Source: Streptomyces sp. NBC_00289
Lineage (GTDB): Bacteria > Actinomycetota > Actinomycetes > Streptomycetales > Streptomycetaceae
Direction of reading: 5' to 3'
Length of the DNA stretch: 64,000 nucleotides
Assembly: GCF_041435115.1 (NCBI RefSeq)
Contig: NZ_CP108046.1
Span: 4,340,001-4,404,000, forward strand
The notes below the pieces were generated by a model. That model was not told the origin of the DNA. It made no database searches and saw nothing but the letters and a program-made list of their open reading frames with translations. Position 1 is the stretch's first letter. Each line of letters begins with the position of its first letter. Shown here one piece after another: positions 8,924 to 17,750 of the stretch. The translations under genes were made by a program, and so were the position numbers.

Positions 8924-10436
8924 CGCACTCGGCCGCCCGCGCCAGCAGCAGGTCCCGCTCGCGTTCGTTGCGCGCCAGCCCCGCCGCCCGTACGAACTCC
9001 TCGCGGGCCTCCGCCGTACGCCCCAGCCGCGTCAGCAGATCCCCCCGCACGCTCGGCAGCAAGTGGTAGTCCCGCAGGGCGGGTTCCGCGGTGAGGGCGT
9101 CGACGAGTTCCAGCGCCGGGGCGGGCCCCTCGGCCATCGACACCGCGACGGCGCGGTTGAGCTCGACGACCGGGGACGGGGCGCGGGCCGCGAGCAGGGC
9201 GTACAGGGTGGCGATCCGCGGCCAGTCGGTTGCCTCGTAGGAGTACGCGAGGGCGTGACAGGCGGCGATGGCCGCCTGGAGGGCGTACGGGCCCGGGGCG
9301 CCGGTCGCGGTGGCGGTGGCGCGGTCCAGGGCGGTGATGCCGCGGCCGATGAGCATGCGGTTCCAGCGGCGGCGGTTCTGGTCCTTGAGGAGGACGGGCT
9401 CGCCGCCGGGACCGGTGCGGGTGGCGGCGCGGGAGGTCTGGAACTCCAGGAGCGAGACCAGGCCGTGCACCTCGGCCTCCTTCGGCATCAGTCCGGCGAG
9501 CACCCGCGCGAGGCGCAGGGCGTCCTCGCACAGACCGGGGCGCAGCCAGTCGTCGCCGGCCGTGGCGGCGTAGCCCTCGTTGAAGACGAGGTAGATGACG
9601 TCGAGGACGGAGCCGAGGCGGGCCTCGCGGTCGGGCCCGTAGGGCACCTCGAACGCCACGTTCCGCTTTGCCAGGGTCCGCTTCGCGCGCACGATGCGCT
9701 GGGCGACGGTCGGCTCCGGGACCAGGAACGCGCGGGCGATCTCGGTCGTCGTCAGACCGCCGAGCAGGCGCAGTGTGAGCGCGGTGCGGGCCTCGGCGGA
9801 CAGCACGGGGTGGCAGGCGGTGAAGACCAGCCGGAGCAGGTCGTCGTCGATGTCGTCGGGGTCGGCGAGGGCGGCGGGCTCCTCGGGCGGCACCGTCGTC
9901 TCCAGGTCGCGGCCGATCTCCTGGAGCTTGCGCGCGTAGTTCTCCCGGCGTCGGATCAGGTCGACCGCGCGGCGCCTGGCGGCGACCATCAGCCAGGCAC
10001 CGGGGTTGTCCGGCACCCCGTCCCTCGGCCACTGCTCCAGTGCGGCGACCAGCGCGTCCTGCGCCAGTTCCTCGGCGATGCCGACGTCCCGGACGATACG
10101 GGCGACGCCGGCGATGATGCGCGGCGACTCGATACGGAAGACGGTCTCGACGGTGCGGCGAGCGTCCGCGCCGGTGCCGGCTTCCGACCTGGTGCTGGGG
10201 TCCGAGCCAGTGTCGGCGTCCGACCCGGTGTCGGCTTCCGACCCGGTGTCGGCCTCGGCCGTAGGGCGGGCCTCCGCCCCGGTGTCGGCTTCCGACCCAG
10301 TGTCGGCGTCCGACCCGGTGCGGGCCTCGGCCGTAGGGCGGGCCTCCGCCGTCGGACGGGTCTCCGCCGTAGGGCGGGCCTCGGCCGGCGTGGTGGCGGC
10401 GGTGGCGGGCTGGTCTGCGGAGGGCTGTGGGCTCAC
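8916..10436 (-). CDS. ECF sigma factor, ECF42 type, with TPR-like C-terminal domain
   Basis: The 506-residue protein has a sigma-70 region 2 (about residues 97-165, ending LMVAARRRAVDLIRRR), a region 4 helix-turn-helix (LTLRLLGGLTTTEIARAF, about residues 220-237) and a helical C-terminal domain of about 230 residues. The long C-terminus and the adjacent DGPF/YCII gene define the ECF42 group, which is thought to lack an anti-sigma factor and to be controlled through the C-terminal domain. Unusually, residues 1-92 are a low-complexity extension built of six-residue units (TGSDAD, TGSEAD, ARPTAE). The only start consistent with the frame is the GTG at 10436, because no start codon lies between the extension and region 2. 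A strong hairpin covers this start. The YCII gene ends 45 bp upstream; the two are probably co-transcribed. Confidence 0.88.
   Translation of the reverse strand: MSPQPSADQPATAATTPAEARPTAETRPTAEARPTAEARTGSDADTGSEADTGAEARPTAEADTGSEADTGSDADTGSDPSTRSEAGTGADARRTVETVFRIESPRIIAGVARIVRDVGIAEELAQDALVAALEQWPRDGVPDNPGAWLMVAARRRAVDLIRRRENYARKLQEIGRDLETTVPPEEPAALADPDDIDDDLLRLVFTACHPVLSAEARTALTLRLLGGLTTTEIARAFLVPEPTVAQRIVRAKRTLAKRNVAFEVPYGPDREARLGSVLDVIYLVFNEGYAATAGDDWLRPGLCEDALRLARVLAGLMPKEAEVHGLVSLLEFQTSRAATRTGPGGEPVLLKDQNRRRWNRMLIGRGITALDRATATATGAPGPYALQAAIAACHALAYSYEATDWPRIATLYALLAARAPSPVVELNRAVAVSMAEGPAPALELVDALTAEPALRDYHLLPSVRGDLLTRLGRTAEAREEFVRAAGLARNERERDLLLARAAECGS
10172..10380. repeat. 18-bp minisatellite coding for the sigma factor N-terminal extension
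   Basis: Imperfect 18-bp units encode TGSDAD/TGSEAD blocks interleaved with ARPTAE blocks, from about residue 20 to residue 88 of the ECF42 protein. All length steps are multiples of three, so the frame is kept. Copy number probably varies between strains. Confidence 0.85.
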
Positions 10437-10444
10437 AGCCCTCC
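10419..10444. promoter_or_regulatory. Hairpin over the sigma factor start codon
   Basis: GGAGGGCTGTG at 10419-10429 and CACAGCCCTCC at 10434-10444 form a perfect 11-bp stem with a four-base loop. On the mRNA the stem includes both the ribosome-binding stretch GGAGGG and the GTG start at 10436-10434, so it could hide the start from ribosomes. It could also act as a terminator or processing signal after the YCII gene. Confidence 0.7.
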
Positions 10445-10480
10445 ATGCAACACCCCCGGCGGCCCAGGACCAAGGAGGAC

Positions 10481-10837
10481 TCAGCCCTCCATGATCTCCC
10501 GCACCTCACAGGTGACGGTCCAGTGCTCCTCGTGCACCTTCAGGAACCGCTTCGTCCACTCGATCGCCTCGGCCTTGTCCTTGGCCTGCACGAGGGCGTA
10601 GCCGCCGATGACCTCCTTGGACTCGGTGAAGGGTCCGTCGGTGACGGACAGTTGCCCGCCCTCGTAGTGCACGCGGGTGCCCTGGGCGGACGGGGTCAGA
10701 CCGGCGGTGTCGAGCAGGACACCCGCCTTGGTCATCTCCTCGATCAGCTCACCCATCCGCTGCATCAGCTCGGGGCTGGGGCCCTCGGCGGGGGCGGCCG
10801 ACTCGTCGATACGGATCATGGAGAGATAGCGCGGCAT
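10481..10837 (-). CDS. YCII/DGPF domain protein
   Basis: This 118-residue protein is a YCII-related (DGPF) small alpha/beta-barrel protein. It shows the name-giving DGPF motif (VTDGPFTESKEVIGGYALVQ, about residues 67-86) and the opening MPRYLSMIRIDE. Its biochemical function is unknown; ECF42 sigma factors are regularly paired with DGPF genes, which are thought to be their main targets. Here it lies directly upstream of the sigma gene on the same strand. The ATG at 10837 has a good ribosome-binding site (GAGGAG, six bases upstream). The arrangement suggests that the sigma factor controls this operon, including its own gene. Confidence 0.9.
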   Translation of the reverse strand: MPRYLSMIRIDESAAPAEGPSPELMQRMGELIEEMTKAGVLLDTAGLTPSAQGTRVHYEGGQLSVTDGPFTESKEVIGGYALVQAKDKAEAIEWTKRFLKVHEEHWTVTCEVREIMEG

Positions 10838-11007
10838 GACAGCTCCTCGTACGGTGTCCGGCCGGTTCCTTCCCGGCCTCTCACCCCTGCGTCGAACGGG
10901 AGACGGCCGGATCGACACGTGAGCCGACATTCGCCGGGGTTTTTTCGAGCGGCCGTCCCGGGGGCGTTCGGCACGGCGGTCTCCATGCCGTTCGGTGCGC
11001 CGCGCGG

Positions 11008-12051
11008 TCAGCGCAGTGACGCCCACAGTTCGCTCGCCTCGGGTTCGTCGGCGACCACCCGGTTGCGGTCCGAGGGTGCCGTCACCACCGGCATCGTCAC
11101 CGTCTTCACGTCGTCCGCCGCCAGGCCCTTGAGGCTCTGGCCGAGGCGCATCAGTTCGGTCAGCGAGTCGAGCCCGGTGTCCGTGGTCAGGCTGCCGGTC
11201 ACCGCGTCGGCGACCTCGTACAGCTTGGTGGGGTCCGAGAGGAGGTTCGTCGAGGAGATCTGCTCGATCAGGGCCTTCACCAGCTTCTGCTGGAGGCCTA
11301 TCCGGCCGAGGTCGCTGCCGTCGCCTATGCCGTGCCGGGTACGGGCCAGCGCCAGGGCCTGGGTGCCGTCGAGGGTGTGCGTGCCGGCCTTGAGGTGCAG
11401 GTGGCTGTCGTCGTCGTCGATGTCCTCGTCCGTGGTGACGGTGACCCCGCCGAGCGCGTTCACCAGCTTCGCGAACCCCGAGAAGTCGATCTCGATGTAG
11501 TGGTCCATGCGGACGTCGGTGATCGCCTCGACCGTCTTCACCGCGCACACCGGTCCGCCCACCGAGTAGGCGCTGTTGAACATCGTGCCGTAGGAGACGG
11601 CCGAGGTCCCGCCGGACGACAGCGGGCAGGACGGGCGGGTGACGAGCGTGTCGCGCGGGATGCTGACGACGCTGGCGGTGGTACGGCCCGCGTCGAGGTG
11701 GACGACCATCGCTGTGTCGGAACGGGCACCGGTGCTGTCTCCGCCGCCGAGCGCCTTGTTCTCCTTGCCGCTGCGCGAGTCCGAGCCCAGGACCAGGATG
11801 TTCAGGGCCTCGGTGGGCAGTGCGGACGCGGAGGGGGCGGGGGTGGTCACCGCCTTCGCCGGGCGGTCGTCGCCGAGGGCGTTGTCGATGTCGACGCTCT
11901 TGATGTTGTTGTTCAGGTGCCAATAGGCCCAGCCCGCGGCGCCGATGCCCAGCACCAGGGCGCCGGCCAGCGTGAGGCCGGCGACCTTCAGCACTCTCGC
12001 CCGTCGGGCCGTCCGTCTGCCCGCGTCGCCGCTCGCTTCGTCTCCGGTCAC
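11008..12051 (-). CDS. LytR-CpsA-Psr (LCP) family protein
   Basis: The 347-residue protein has a short cytoplasmic N-terminus, one transmembrane helix (about residues 20-43, VLKVAGLTLAGALVLGIGAA) and an extracellular LCP domain. Recognisable LCP stretches are LNILVLGSDSRSG (about residues 83-95), ARSDTAMVVHLD, VVSIPRDTLV and LARTRHGIGDGSDLGRI with the conserved arginines. LCP enzymes transfer undecaprenyl-linked glycopolymers such as teichoic acids or capsule onto peptidoglycan. It stands alone between the YCII gene and the LacI gene on the minus strand. A perfect 7-bp-arm palindrome lies about 147 bp upstream at 12198. Confidence 0.9.
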   Translation of the reverse strand: MTGDEASGDAGRRTARRARVLKVAGLTLAGALVLGIGAAGWAYWHLNNNIKSVDIDNALGDDRPAKAVTTPAPSASALPTEALNILVLGSDSRSGKENKALGGGDSTGARSDTAMVVHLDAGRTTASVVSIPRDTLVTRPSCPLSSGGTSAVSYGTMFNSAYSVGGPVCAVKTVEAITDVRMDHYIEIDFSGFAKLVNALGGVTVTTDEDIDDDDSHLHLKAGTHTLDGTQALALARTRHGIGDGSDLGRIGLQQKLVKALIEQISSTNLLSDPTKLYEVADAVTGSLTTDTGLDSLTELMRLGQSLKGLAADDVKTVTMPVVTAPSDRNRVVADEPEASELWASLR

Positions 12052-12197
12052 GGGAGGAACATAGGTCCGAATTATTAGGAGACTGTTAGCGGGAGCGGCC
12101 GGGAGCCGTTTTCTTCGGAAAATCTAACGCTTCTCAGGCCCGCCTCAGCCCGGCGGCAGGCCCGCCTCGGTGTGCCGCGTCCCAGCACCGGAAGCGT

Positions 12198-12212
12198 GTC
12201 GAAAGTTTCGAC
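12198..12212. promoter_or_regulatory. Palindrome resembling a LacI-family operator
   Basis: GTCGAAAGTTTCGAC has perfect 7-bp arms around a central G. Sites of the form CGAAA-N-TTTCG are common LacI-family operators in Streptomyces. It lies 51 bp beyond the stop of the LacI gene and about 147 bp upstream of the LCP start, so it could serve the LCP gene; the regulator that binds is not established. Confidence 0.45.
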
Positions 12213-12262
12213 TGAGCACCCGACTCGCTTCGACCTCACGCGGCGCGAGCACCCGTGGTGCC

Positions 12263-13330
12263 CTAACCCACCGGCGGCACCCCTGTGCTGCTGCGCACCA
12301 CCAGACTGGTCGCGAGCTCCACCCGGGTCGCCGTGGACGAGGACCCCTCCTCGCGCCCGAGGTCGAGGACCAGCTTCGCGGCCGCCTCGGCCATCTCCAT
12401 GAGCGGCTGCCGTACGGTCGTCAGCGGTGGGCCGACCCAGCGGGCCACCGGCAGGTCGTCGAACCCGACCACGCTCAGGTCCTCGGGAATGCGCAGCCCC
12501 AGCTCGCGCGCCGCCTCGTACAGGCCGAGCGCCTGGAGGTCGTTGCCCGCGAAGACGGCGGTGGGCCGGTCCGGGCGGCGCAGCAGCTCGAGGCCGCGCC
12601 GGTAGCCGGCCTCGTGGTGGAAGTCGCCGGCCGTGATCAGCGCCGGGTCGACCGGGAGGCCGGCCGTCTCCAGCGCGGCCCGGTAGCCGTCGACGCGGGC
12701 GCGGCTGCACATGATCCGGGACGGCCCGCTGATCGCGCCGATCCGGGTGTGCCCGAGTTCGATCAGATGCCGGGTGGCGGCGAGTCCGCCCTGCCAGTTG
12801 GTGGCGCCGATCGAGGGCACGTCGGCGCCCGGGTCGCCGGCCGGGTCCATCACCACGAACGGGATGGACCTGCTGTGCAGCAGGGCGCGCTGGGACACGT
12901 CGAGGCCGGAGAGCACCAGGATCACGCCGTGCGGGCGACGGGCGGCGACCTGGTCGGCCCAGGTCCGGCCCGGGGTGAGCCGGCCCGCGCTCTCACTCAG
13001 CACGACGCTCAGCCCGGCGCCCCGGGCCACGTTCTCGACGCCCCGGATGACCTCCATCGCCCACGCGCTCTCCAGCTCGTGGAAGACCAGGTCGATCAGC
13101 GGCGAGCGGCTCGCCTCGGCACGCCGGCGGCGGTAGCCGTGGACGCGCAGCAGCTCCTCCACGCGGGCGCGGGTCGCGGGGGCTACGTCGGCGCGGCCGT
13201 TGAGGACCTTCGAAACTGTCGGCGCCGACACGCCGGCCTCGCGGGCGATCTCGGCCAGCGTCGCGGTCTGCGCGGACCGTCCGGTCGTCCCGGTCTTCGT
13301 CCGGGTTTCAGCGGGCTCCGGGGGTGTCAT
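12263..13330 (-). CDS. LacI-family transcriptional regulator
   Basis: The 355-residue protein has an N-terminal LacI helix-turn-helix (about residues 23-47: TLAEIAREAGVSAPTVSKVL) with hinge region, then a periplasmic-binding-protein-like sensor domain (PLIDLVFHELESAWAMEVI, FVVMDPAGDPG, IGAISGPSRIMCSRARVDGY, PTAVFAGNDLQALGLY). It most likely represses the divergent family 3 glycosidase gene at 13476 and is relieved by a sugar released by that enzyme. The region between the two starts holds CGAAACATTCG-type half-sites (13400-13432), which fit LacI-family recognition. The first 20 residues are a variable, Pro/Thr-rich tail. Confidence 0.92.
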   Translation of the reverse strand: MTPPEPAETRTKTGTTGRSAQTATLAEIAREAGVSAPTVSKVLNGRADVAPATRARVEELLRVHGYRRRRAEASRSPLIDLVFHELESAWAMEVIRGVENVARGAGLSVVLSESAGRLTPGRTWADQVAARRPHGVILVLSGLDVSQRALLHSRSIPFVVMDPAGDPGADVPSIGATNWQGGLAATRHLIELGHTRIGAISGPSRIMCSRARVDGYRAALETAGLPVDPALITAGDFHHEAGYRRGLELLRRPDRPTAVFAGNDLQALGLYEAARELGLRIPEDLSVVGFDDLPVARWVGPPLTTVRQPLMEMAEAAAKLVLDLGREEGSSSTATRVELATSLVVRSSTGVPPVG

Positions 13331-13409
13331 GGCGGCGATCGTATCCCTGCGGCACCCCTTGACGAACCCTTCTCACCGGCCTAGGTTCCCAAAACATTCG
13401 GTTTGTTCA

Positions 13410-13432
13410 GCGAAACATTCGCAGGAACGTTC
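13410..13432. promoter_or_regulatory. Candidate LacI-family operator region before the GH3 gene
   Basis: GCGAAACATTCGC at 13410-13422 is a palindrome with 5-bp arms, followed by the palindrome GAACGTTC at 13425-13432. AAACATTCG also occurs at 13392-13400. They lie 44-84 bp before the glycosidase start and 80-100 bp before the LacI start, where a repressor could control both. Confidence 0.4.
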
Positions 13433-13475
13433 GTGGACACAGGCTCTGAGGGCCCTCCACCCTGACAGGAGTTTC

Positions 13476-15782
13476 ATGACCACCGCCCCCTGGCGTGACC
13501 CCGCCCAGCCCGCCGCCGCCCGCGTGGACGACCTCCTCTCCCGGATGACCCTGGAGGAGAAGACCGCCCAGCTGTACGGCGTGTGGGTGGGCGCCGCCAC
13601 GGACGGCGACGGAGTCGCCCCCCTGCAGAGCGAGATGACCGCCGCCTACGACTGGGACGAGCTGATCACCCACGGCCTCGGCCAGCTGACCCGCTCCTTC
13701 GGCACCGCCCCGGTGGACCCGGCGTTGGGCGCGCAGGCACTGGCGCGCGCCCAACGCCGTATCACCGAGGCCGGCCGCTTCGGCATCCCTGCCGTCGCCC
13801 ACGAGGAGTGCCTGGCCGGCTTCACGGCCTGGGGCGCCACGGCGTACCCCGTGCCCCTCGCCTGGGGCGCCGGCTTCGACCCCGAGCTCGTCGAGGAGCT
13901 GGGCCGGCACATCGGCCGCGACCTGCGCTCGGCCGGCGTCCACCAGGGCCTCGCCCCCGTCCTGGACGTCGTACGCGATCCGCGCTGGGGCCGGGTGGAG
14001 GAGACCATCGGCGAGGACCCGTACCTGGTCGGCACGGTCGGCGCCGCCTACGTCCGGGGCCTGGAGTCGGCCGGGGTGGTCGCCACGCTCAAGCACTTCG
14101 CGGGGTACGCCTCCTCGGCGGGCGCCCGCAACCTGGCTCCGGTCCGGGCGGGCGTCCGGGAGTTCGCCGACGTCACGCTCCCGCCGTTCGAGATGGCGCT
14201 GCGCGAGGGCGGCGCGCGCTCGGTGATGGCCGCGTACACCGACACGGACGGCGTCCCGGCCTCGGCGGACCCCCTCCTGCTCACCGAACTCCTGCGCGAG
14301 AGCTGGGGGTTCACCGGCACGGTGGTCGCCGACTACTTCGGCATCGGCTTCCTGGAGACCCTGCACCGGGTGGCCGGCTCGCCGGCCGAGGCGGCGCACG
14401 CGGCGCTGGCCGCGGGCATCGACGTCGAACTGCCGACACTCAAGTGCTACGGCAAGCCGCTCCTCGAAGCGGTACGGGCCGGCGAGGTCCCGCAGTCGCT
14501 GATCGACCGGGCGGCCCGCCGCGTCCTGCTGCAGAAGTGCGAGCTGGGCCTGCTGGACGAGGGCTGGACCCCGGAGCCGACCGGACCGATCGACCTCGAC
14601 TCGACCGCCAACCGCGCCCTGGCCCGCCGGCTGGCCGAACAGTCGGTGGTGCTCCTCGACAACCCGGACGGGGCGCTGCCGCTGGCCCCCGACGCCAGGA
14701 TCGCGGTGGTGGGCCCGCGGGCCGCCGACGCGCTGGCCATGCTGGGCTGCTACTCCTTCCCCTCCCATGTGCTCACCCGGCACCCCGACGTGCCCATGGG
14801 CATCGACATCCCGACCCTGCTGGACGCCCTGCGCGACGAGCTCCCCGACGCCAAGGTGAGCTTCGCCGAGGGCTGCGACACCTCCGACCCGGACACCTCG
14901 GGCTTCGACGAGGCAGTGGCCCGGACCGCCGAGGCGGACGTGTGCGTGGCGGTCCTGGGCGACCGCGCGGGCCTGTTCGGCCGGGGCACCTCGGGCGAGG
15001 GCTGCGACGTGACGGACCTGCGACTGCCCGGTGTACAGGCCGAGTTGCTCGACGCGCTGACGGCGACCGGGGTTCCGGTGGTGCTGGTCCTGCTCACCGG
15101 CCGGCCGTACGCGCTGGGCCGCTGGGACGGCCGGCTGGCCGCCGTGGTCCAGGCGTTCTTCCCCGGCGAGGAGGGCGGCCCGGCGGTGGCGGGCGTGCTC
15201 TCCGGCCGGGTGAACCCCTCGGGCCGCCTCCCGGTGAGCGTCCCCCGGGTGCCCGGGGGTCAGCCGTGGACCTACCTCCAGCCACCGCTGGGCCTGGCGG
15301 GCGACGTCAGCAACCTGGACCCGACCCCGCTGTACCCGTTCGGGCACGGCCGCTCCTACACGGCGTTCGTGTGGGAGGACTTCGCGGGCACCGAGCCGGA
15401 GATCGGCACGGATGGCTCGTACGACGTGTCGCTGACGGTCCGCAACACCGGCGACCGGGAGGGCGCGGACGTCGTACAGCTGTACCTGCACGACCCGGTG
15501 GCCACGGTGACCCGCCCCGACGTCCGGCTGATCGGCTACCAGCGGGTGCGGCTGGCGCCGGGCGAGGCGCGGCGCGTGACCTTCCGCTTCCACACGGACC
15601 TGTCGGCGTTCACCGACCGCAGCGGCCGTCGGGTGGTCGAACCGGGCGCCCTGGAACTGCGGTTGGCGGCTTCCGCCGCGGAGGCCCGGCACACGGCACG
15701 GCTCACCCTCACGGGCCCGGTACGGGAGCTGGGACCCGACCGGCGGTTGCGCTGCGAGACGGAGCTGTCGCCGGTGTCCTGA
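13476..15782 (+). CDS. Glycoside hydrolase family 3 protein (beta-glucosidase or beta-xylosidase)
   Basis: The 768-residue enzyme has a GH3 N-terminal TIM-barrel (about residues 10-330), an alpha/beta-sandwich domain (about 370-580, with GEGCDVTDLRLPG) and a C-terminal fibronectin-III-like domain (about 640-745, YDVSLTVRNTGDREGADVVQLYLHDP). The barrel shows VVRDPRWGRVEETIGEDPYL, KHFAGY and VVADYFGIG, in which Asp286 is the expected catalytic nucleophile. There is no signal peptide, so it probably acts inside the cell on imported disaccharides or oligosaccharides. Whether glucosides or xylosides are cleaved cannot be decided. The ATG at 13476 has AGGAG five bases upstream; longer upstream reading is not credible. 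It is divergent from a LacI regulator, its likely repressor. Confidence 0.93.
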   Translation: MTTAPWRDPAQPAAARVDDLLSRMTLEEKTAQLYGVWVGAATDGDGVAPLQSEMTAAYDWDELITHGLGQLTRSFGTAPVDPALGAQALARAQRRITEAGRFGIPAVAHEECLAGFTAWGATAYPVPLAWGAGFDPELVEELGRHIGRDLRSAGVHQGLAPVLDVVRDPRWGRVEETIGEDPYLVGTVGAAYVRGLESAGVVATLKHFAGYASSAGARNLAPVRAGVREFADVTLPPFEMALREGGARSVMAAYTDTDGVPASADPLLLTELLRESWGFTGTVVADYFGIGFLETLHRVAGSPAEAAHAALAAGIDVELPTLKCYGKPLLEAVRAGEVPQSLIDRAARRVLLQKCELGLLDEGWTPEPTGPIDLDSTANRALARRLAEQSVVLLDNPDGALPLAPDARIAVVGPRAADALAMLGCYSFPSHVLTRHPDVPMGIDIPTLLDALRDELPDAKVSFAEGCDTSDPDTSGFDEAVARTAEADVCVAVLGDRAGLFGRGTSGEGCDVTDLRLPGVQAELLDALTATGVPVVLVLLTGRPYALGRWDGRLAAVVQAFFPGEEGGPAVAGVLSGRVNPSGRLPVSVPRVPGGQPWTYLQPPLGLAGDVSNLDPTPLYPFGHGRSYTAFVWEDFAGTEPEIGTDGSYDVSLTVRNTGDREGADVVQLYLHDPVATVTRPDVRLIGYQRVRLAPGEARRVTFRFHTDLSAFTDRSGRRVVEPGALELRLAASAAEARHTARLTLTGPVRELGPDRRLRCETELSPVS

Positions 15783-15838
15783 CCGCGCCGCGCGCAAGGG
15801 AGATGAGACGCCCGGCAGGAGGTGCGGGCCGGTCGTCG

Positions 15839-15865
15839 CCGCGGTGGCCCGGCCGGCCACCGCGG
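15839..15865. terminator. Bidirectional terminator between the GH3 gene and the tsaD operon
   Basis: CCGCGGTGGCC at 15839-15849 and GGCCACCGCGG at 15855-15865 form a perfect 11-bp stem with a five-base loop. It lies between two convergent genes and can end both transcripts. Confidence 0.75.
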
Positions 15866-15872
15866 GCGGCGG

Positions 15873-16130
15873 TCAGCCCGTGTCCACCGACTCGAACCGC
15901 CACCTGTGCACCGCACGGGAGACCAACTCGGCGTTCGGCTCGGGCAGTTCGGGCAGTTCGGCGTCGTAGGGCGCGTCCCACCAGGTGATGACGAGGACGC
16001 GGTCCTGCGGGGCCCGGAGGGTTTCGCGGCGCAGAGGCTCCCGGGGGAGCCGCTGTTCGCGGGTCCACGCCAGCAGGTCCTCGCCCCGCCCGGAGACCGC
16101 CCGCGCCTCCCACATCAGCGCGACGGTCAC
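15873..16130 (-). CDS. Conserved hypothetical protein downstream of tsaD
   Basis: This 85-residue protein begins [20 protein letters not shown] and ends FESVDTG. Its pattern of strand, helix and strand ([20 protein letters not shown], then [12 protein letters not shown]) fits a small alpha/beta fold like the dimeric ABM barrels, but I do not recognise a named family. The GTG at 16130 overlaps the tsaD stop in the arrangement GTGA, so the gene is translationally coupled as the last gene of tsaB-rimI-tsaD. It has no signal peptide or membrane segment. The function is unknown. Confidence 0.65.
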   Translation of the reverse strand: MTVALMWEARAVSGRGEDLLAWTREQRLPREPLRRETLRAPQDRVLVITWWDAPYDAELPELPEPNAELVSRAVHRWRFESVDTG

Positions 16131-17218
16131 GCGTACAGGTTCCCCTCGCCGGTCTCGTGCGCGTGGTCGTGGGAGTGCCCCGGCACATGCGGGTCCGTCA
16201 CCGGCAGCGACGAGTCCGCCGACAGGTCCCAGCTCGACGCGGGCCGGTTGCGGGCCACCATCTCGGCGCCCAGCGCCGCCACCATCGCCCCGTTGTCGGT
16301 GCACAGCTTCGGCCGGGGCACCCGCAGCCGGATGCCCGCCGCCTCGCAGCGTTCCTGGGCGAGCACCCGCAGCCGGGAGTTGGCCGCGACACCGCCGCCG
16401 ATCATCAGGTGGTCGACGCCCTCGTCCTTGCAGGCCCGTACGGCCTTGCGGGTCAGCACGTCCACGACCGCCTCCTGGAAGGAGGCCGCCACATCACGCA
16501 CCGGCACCTCCTCCCCCGCCGCCCGCCGCGCCTCGATCCAGCGGGCCACGGCGGTCTTCAGACCGGAGAAGGAGAAGTCGTACGCCGCGTCGCGCGGACC
16601 GGTCAGACCGCGCGGGAACGCGATCGCCTTGGGGTCGCCCTCCTTCGCGTACCGGTCGATGACCGGGCCGCCGGGGAAACCGAGGTTCAGCACGCGCGCG
16701 ATCTTGTCGAAGGCCTCGCCGGCCGCGTCGTCGATGGTCGCGCCCATCGGCCGGACGTCGGAGGTGATGTCCGAGGACAGCAGCAGGGAGGAGTGCCCGC
16801 CGGACACCAGCAGCGCCATCGTCGGCTCCGGCAGCGCGCCATGCTCCAGCTGGTCGACGCAGATGTGGGAGGCGAGGTGGTTGACGCCGTACAGGGGCTT
16901 GCCGAGCGCGTAGGCGTACGCCTTCGCCGCCGAGACCCCGACCAGGAGCGCGCCGGCGAGGCCGGGGCCGGCGGTGACCGCGATGCCGTCGAGGTCGCGC
17001 GCCGAGACGCCCGCCTCCTTCAGCGCGCGTTGGATGGTCGGCACCATCGCCTCCAGATGGGCCCGCGAGGCGACCTCCGGCACCACCCCGCCGAAGCGGG
17101 CGTGCTCGTCGACGCTGGAGGCGATCGCGTCGGCCAGCAGGGTGGTGCCGCGGACGACACCGACGCCGGTCTCGTCGCAGGAGGTCTCGATCCCCAGGAC
17201 CAGGGGTTCGTCAGCCAT
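16127..17218 (-). CDS. tsaD: tRNA N6-threonylcarbamoyladenosine transferase TsaD
   Basis: The 363-residue protein transfers the threonylcarbamoyl group from threonylcarbamoyl-AMP to A37 of ANN-reading tRNAs, in complex with TsaB and TsaE. It is an ASKHA-fold protein with the opening [15 protein letters not shown], the metal-binding motif NHLASH (His114 and His118), [11 protein letters not shown] and the ATP-site segment [13 protein letters not shown] His-rich C-terminal tail ([15 protein letters not shown]) extends beyond the usual end and could bind metal; this is inference. It overlaps rimI by eight bases upstream and a hypothetical gene by four bases downstream. The order tsaB-rimI-tsaD is common in actinobacteria. 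Confidence 0.97.
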   Translation of the reverse strand: MADEPLVLGIETSCDETGVGVVRGTTLLADAIASSVDEHARFGGVVPEVASRAHLEAMVPTIQRALKEAGVSARDLDGIAVTAGPGLAGALLVGVSAAKAYAYALGKPLYGVNHLASHICVDQLEHGALPEPTMALLVSGGHSSLLLSSDITSDVRPMGATIDDAAGEAFDKIARVLNLGFPGGPVIDRYAKEGDPKAIAFPRGLTGPRDAAYDFSFSGLKTAVARWIEARRAAGEEVPVRDVAASFQEAVVDVLTRKAVRACKDEGVDHLMIGGGVAANSRLRVLAQERCEAAGIRLRVPRPKLCTDNGAMVAALGAEMVARNRPASSWDLSADSSLPVTDPHVPGHSHDHAHETGEGNLYA

Positions 17219-17750
17219 GGATCTCGGTTCCTTGTACGCCGTCGCCGGAGGGGGAACCCGCAGCGGAGCCGCTGTCGGGTGCTGTGGTCATCTTCATCAC
17301 CAGGGCGTCGATGTTCCCTGGCTGGTAGTAGCCGCGCCGGAACCCGATGGCCTCGAAGCCGAAGCGTTCGTACAGCTTCTGCGCGCGGGTGTTGTCGATG
17401 CGGCACTCGAGCATCACCTCGGCGCACTCGAAGGCGGTCGCGGCCCGCAGCAGCTCGGCCAGGAGCCGCCCGCCGAGGCCGGTGCCCCAGTGGTCGCGGG
17501 CGACGGCGATCGTCTGCACGTCGCCGAGGTCTCCGGAGGCGGCCAGTCCGGCGTAGCCGACGACGCGGTCGCCGTCCTCGGCGACGACGTAGCGCCGGGT
17601 CGCCTCGGCGCCCCGAGAGTGCGCCAGTTCGGACCAGAACATCCCCCGCGACCAGGCGTCCTCGGGGAAGAGGTCCTTCTCCAGGACGAGCACGGAATCG
17701 ATGTCCCACCAGCGCATCTCGCGCAGCCGAGGAGTCACGGTGTCGGTCAC
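17211..17750 (-). CDS. rimI: Ribosomal protein S18-alanine N-acetyltransferase RimI-like
   Basis: The 179-residue protein is a GNAT-fold acetyltransferase. The acetyl-CoA-binding stretch [20 protein letters not shown] (about residues 78-97) contains the GNAT V-x-x-x-x-R/Q-x-x-G-x-G/A pattern with one change, and [17 protein letters not shown] (about residues 127-143) is the RimI-like end. RimI acetylates the N-terminal alanine of ribosomal protein S18 in Escherichia coli; the substrate here is inferred from family and position. About 25 extra C-terminal residues (from [10 protein letters not shown]) are low-complexity. It overlaps tsaB and tsaD by a few bases on both sides, so the three are one operon. 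Confidence 0.92.
   Translation of the reverse strand: MTDTVTPRLREMRWWDIDSVLVLEKDLFPEDAWSRGMFWSELAHSRGAEATRRYVVAEDGDRVVGYAGLAASGDLGDVQTIAVARDHWGTGLGGRLLAELLRAATAFECAEVMLECRIDNTRAQKLYERFGFEAIGFRRGYYQPGNIDALVMKMTTAPDSGSAAGSPSGDGVQGTEIHG

Noticed and set aside
13407..15860. Long open frame antisense to the GH3 glycosidase (817 codons)
   Set aside because: It mirrors the codon pattern of the real gene and has no recognisable domain or start signal.
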